Positions 6,184-6,450 of a stretch of 6,450 bases of DNA are shown here, piece after piece; the stretch's first letter is position 1; the number at the start of each line of letters is the position of its first letter. Location of the stretch: NCBI GenBank assembly GCA_020741375.1, contig DYZF01000153.1, positions 1 to 6,450 of the forward strand, read 5' to 3'. A program made the position numbers and the translations under genes. The stretch comes from Tessaracoccus flavescens (GTDB taxonomy: Bacteria > Actinomycetota > Actinomycetes > Propionibacteriales > Propionibacteriaceae). The notes beneath the pieces were generated by a model. It was not told the DNA's origin. It did not search any database and worked only from the letters and a program-made list of their open reading frames with translations.

Positions 6184-6450
6184 GTGCAGATCACCCATTA
6201 CGGCACGGTGCCGAGCTTGGAGCATCCGGATTTCTGGATACACCAGTTCGACGCGGGGCTGTGGCGTCAGGTGGTCACGGACTTGTTCGGCAACGACGAC
6301 TTGGGGGAGTCGGCGGAGCGCCGCTGGGCCTTGGCGAGCCGTGAGGCCTACACCAAGAACGAGCATCTCGTCGCCTCCATCGACGGCGTTCCCGTCGGCA
6401 TGGCGGAGATCGAGTTCCCGCAGAAGGACAACCGGCACATCGCGTACCTG
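6184..6450 (+). CDS. GNAT-family N-acetyltransferase, N-terminal part (3' truncated by window edge)
   Basis: The frame from GTG 6184 is open to the end of the window, giving 89 residues without a stop. GNAT enzymes move an acetyl group from acetyl-CoA to an amine on a small molecule or protein. The visible part has an N-terminal helical region (FWIHQFDAGLWRQVVTDLF, then ESAERRWALASREAYTKNEH). Then comes the typical GNAT pair of beta strands HLVASIDGVPVGMAEIEFP (61-79) and the PQKDNRHIAYL segment (79-89). In GNAT proteins of this kind the latter leads into the acetyl-CoA-binding motif V-x-P-x-x-R-x-x-G. That motif lies beyond the window edge, so the call rests on the N-terminal fold pattern only. 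The substrate cannot be inferred. It diverges from the 205-residue protein gene and probably starts on a leaderless mRNA. Confidence 0.7.
   Translation, partial: MQITHYGTVPSLEHPDFWIHQFDAGLWRQVVTDLFGNDDLGESAERRWALASREAYTKNEHLVASIDGVPVGMAEIEFPQKDNRHIAYL

Noticed and set aside
5571..6344. 257-codon plus-strand open frame across the unknown gene, divergent promoter and GNAT start
   Set aside because: It is antisense to the 5508-6125 gene and crosses the GNAT start region in another frame. Composition is Arg/Gly-rich with no recognisable domain, typical of a shadow frame in GC-rich DNA.
6130..6438. 102-codon minus-strand open frame opposite the GNAT gene
   Set aside because: It overlaps the GNAT coding region and the divergent promoter. 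The plus-strand frame has recognisable GNAT character and a well-placed start.
1..6450. Search for a mobile element, CRISPR array, defence system, tRNA, riboswitch or T-box
   Set aside because: No direct-repeat array, transposase, tRNA-like cloverleaf or T-box sequence was seen. The gap before pheS is only 11 nt, too short for a leader.

Overview
The window is GC-rich with strong G/C preference at third codon positions. It looks like chromosomal DNA from a high-GC Gram-positive bacterium (Actinomycetota). Three things support this: the gene order infC-rpmI-rplT-RNA methyltransferase-pheS-pheT, which I know from mycobacteria and streptomycetes; a PheS carrying the two-CxxC insert I recall from streptomycete-type enzymes; and promoters of the leaderless type common in this phylum. 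I cannot name the genus from sequence alone.

Positions 1-5379 are one dense plus-strand translation operon. The 3' end of infC (initiation factor IF3) is followed by rpmI (bL35), rplT (bL20), a SpoU/TrmH-type RNA 2'-O-methyltransferase, and pheS and pheT, the two subunits of phenylalanyl-tRNA synthetase. Gaps are 29, 83, 11 and 11 nt, and pheS and pheT overlap by 4 nt (ATGA). The longest gap, rpmI-rplT, holds two small hairpins. The genes fit one theme: initiation on the 30S subunit, assembly of the 50S subunit, modification of structured RNA, and charging of tRNA-Phe.

Positions 5380-5507 are a noncoding convergent junction with two good inverted repeats and no T-tract. They probably end transcription of the operon from the left and of the minus-strand gene from the right.

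Positions 5508-6125 (minus strand) encode a 205-residue soluble, alpha-helical protein that I do not recognise. It diverges from a plus-strand gene starting at 6184, which runs off the window and looks like the N-terminus of a GNAT acetyltransferase. The 58 bp between them hold a perfect 8-bp inverted repeat. Each arm puts a TAGGCT -10 element exactly 6 nt before a GTG start codon, so both genes appear to have mirror-image promoters giving leaderless mRNAs. This is the most interesting non-routine signal here.

I see no tRNA or rRNA genes, CRISPR array, insertion sequence, phage gene or defence system. Most of the window is conserved housekeeping sequence.
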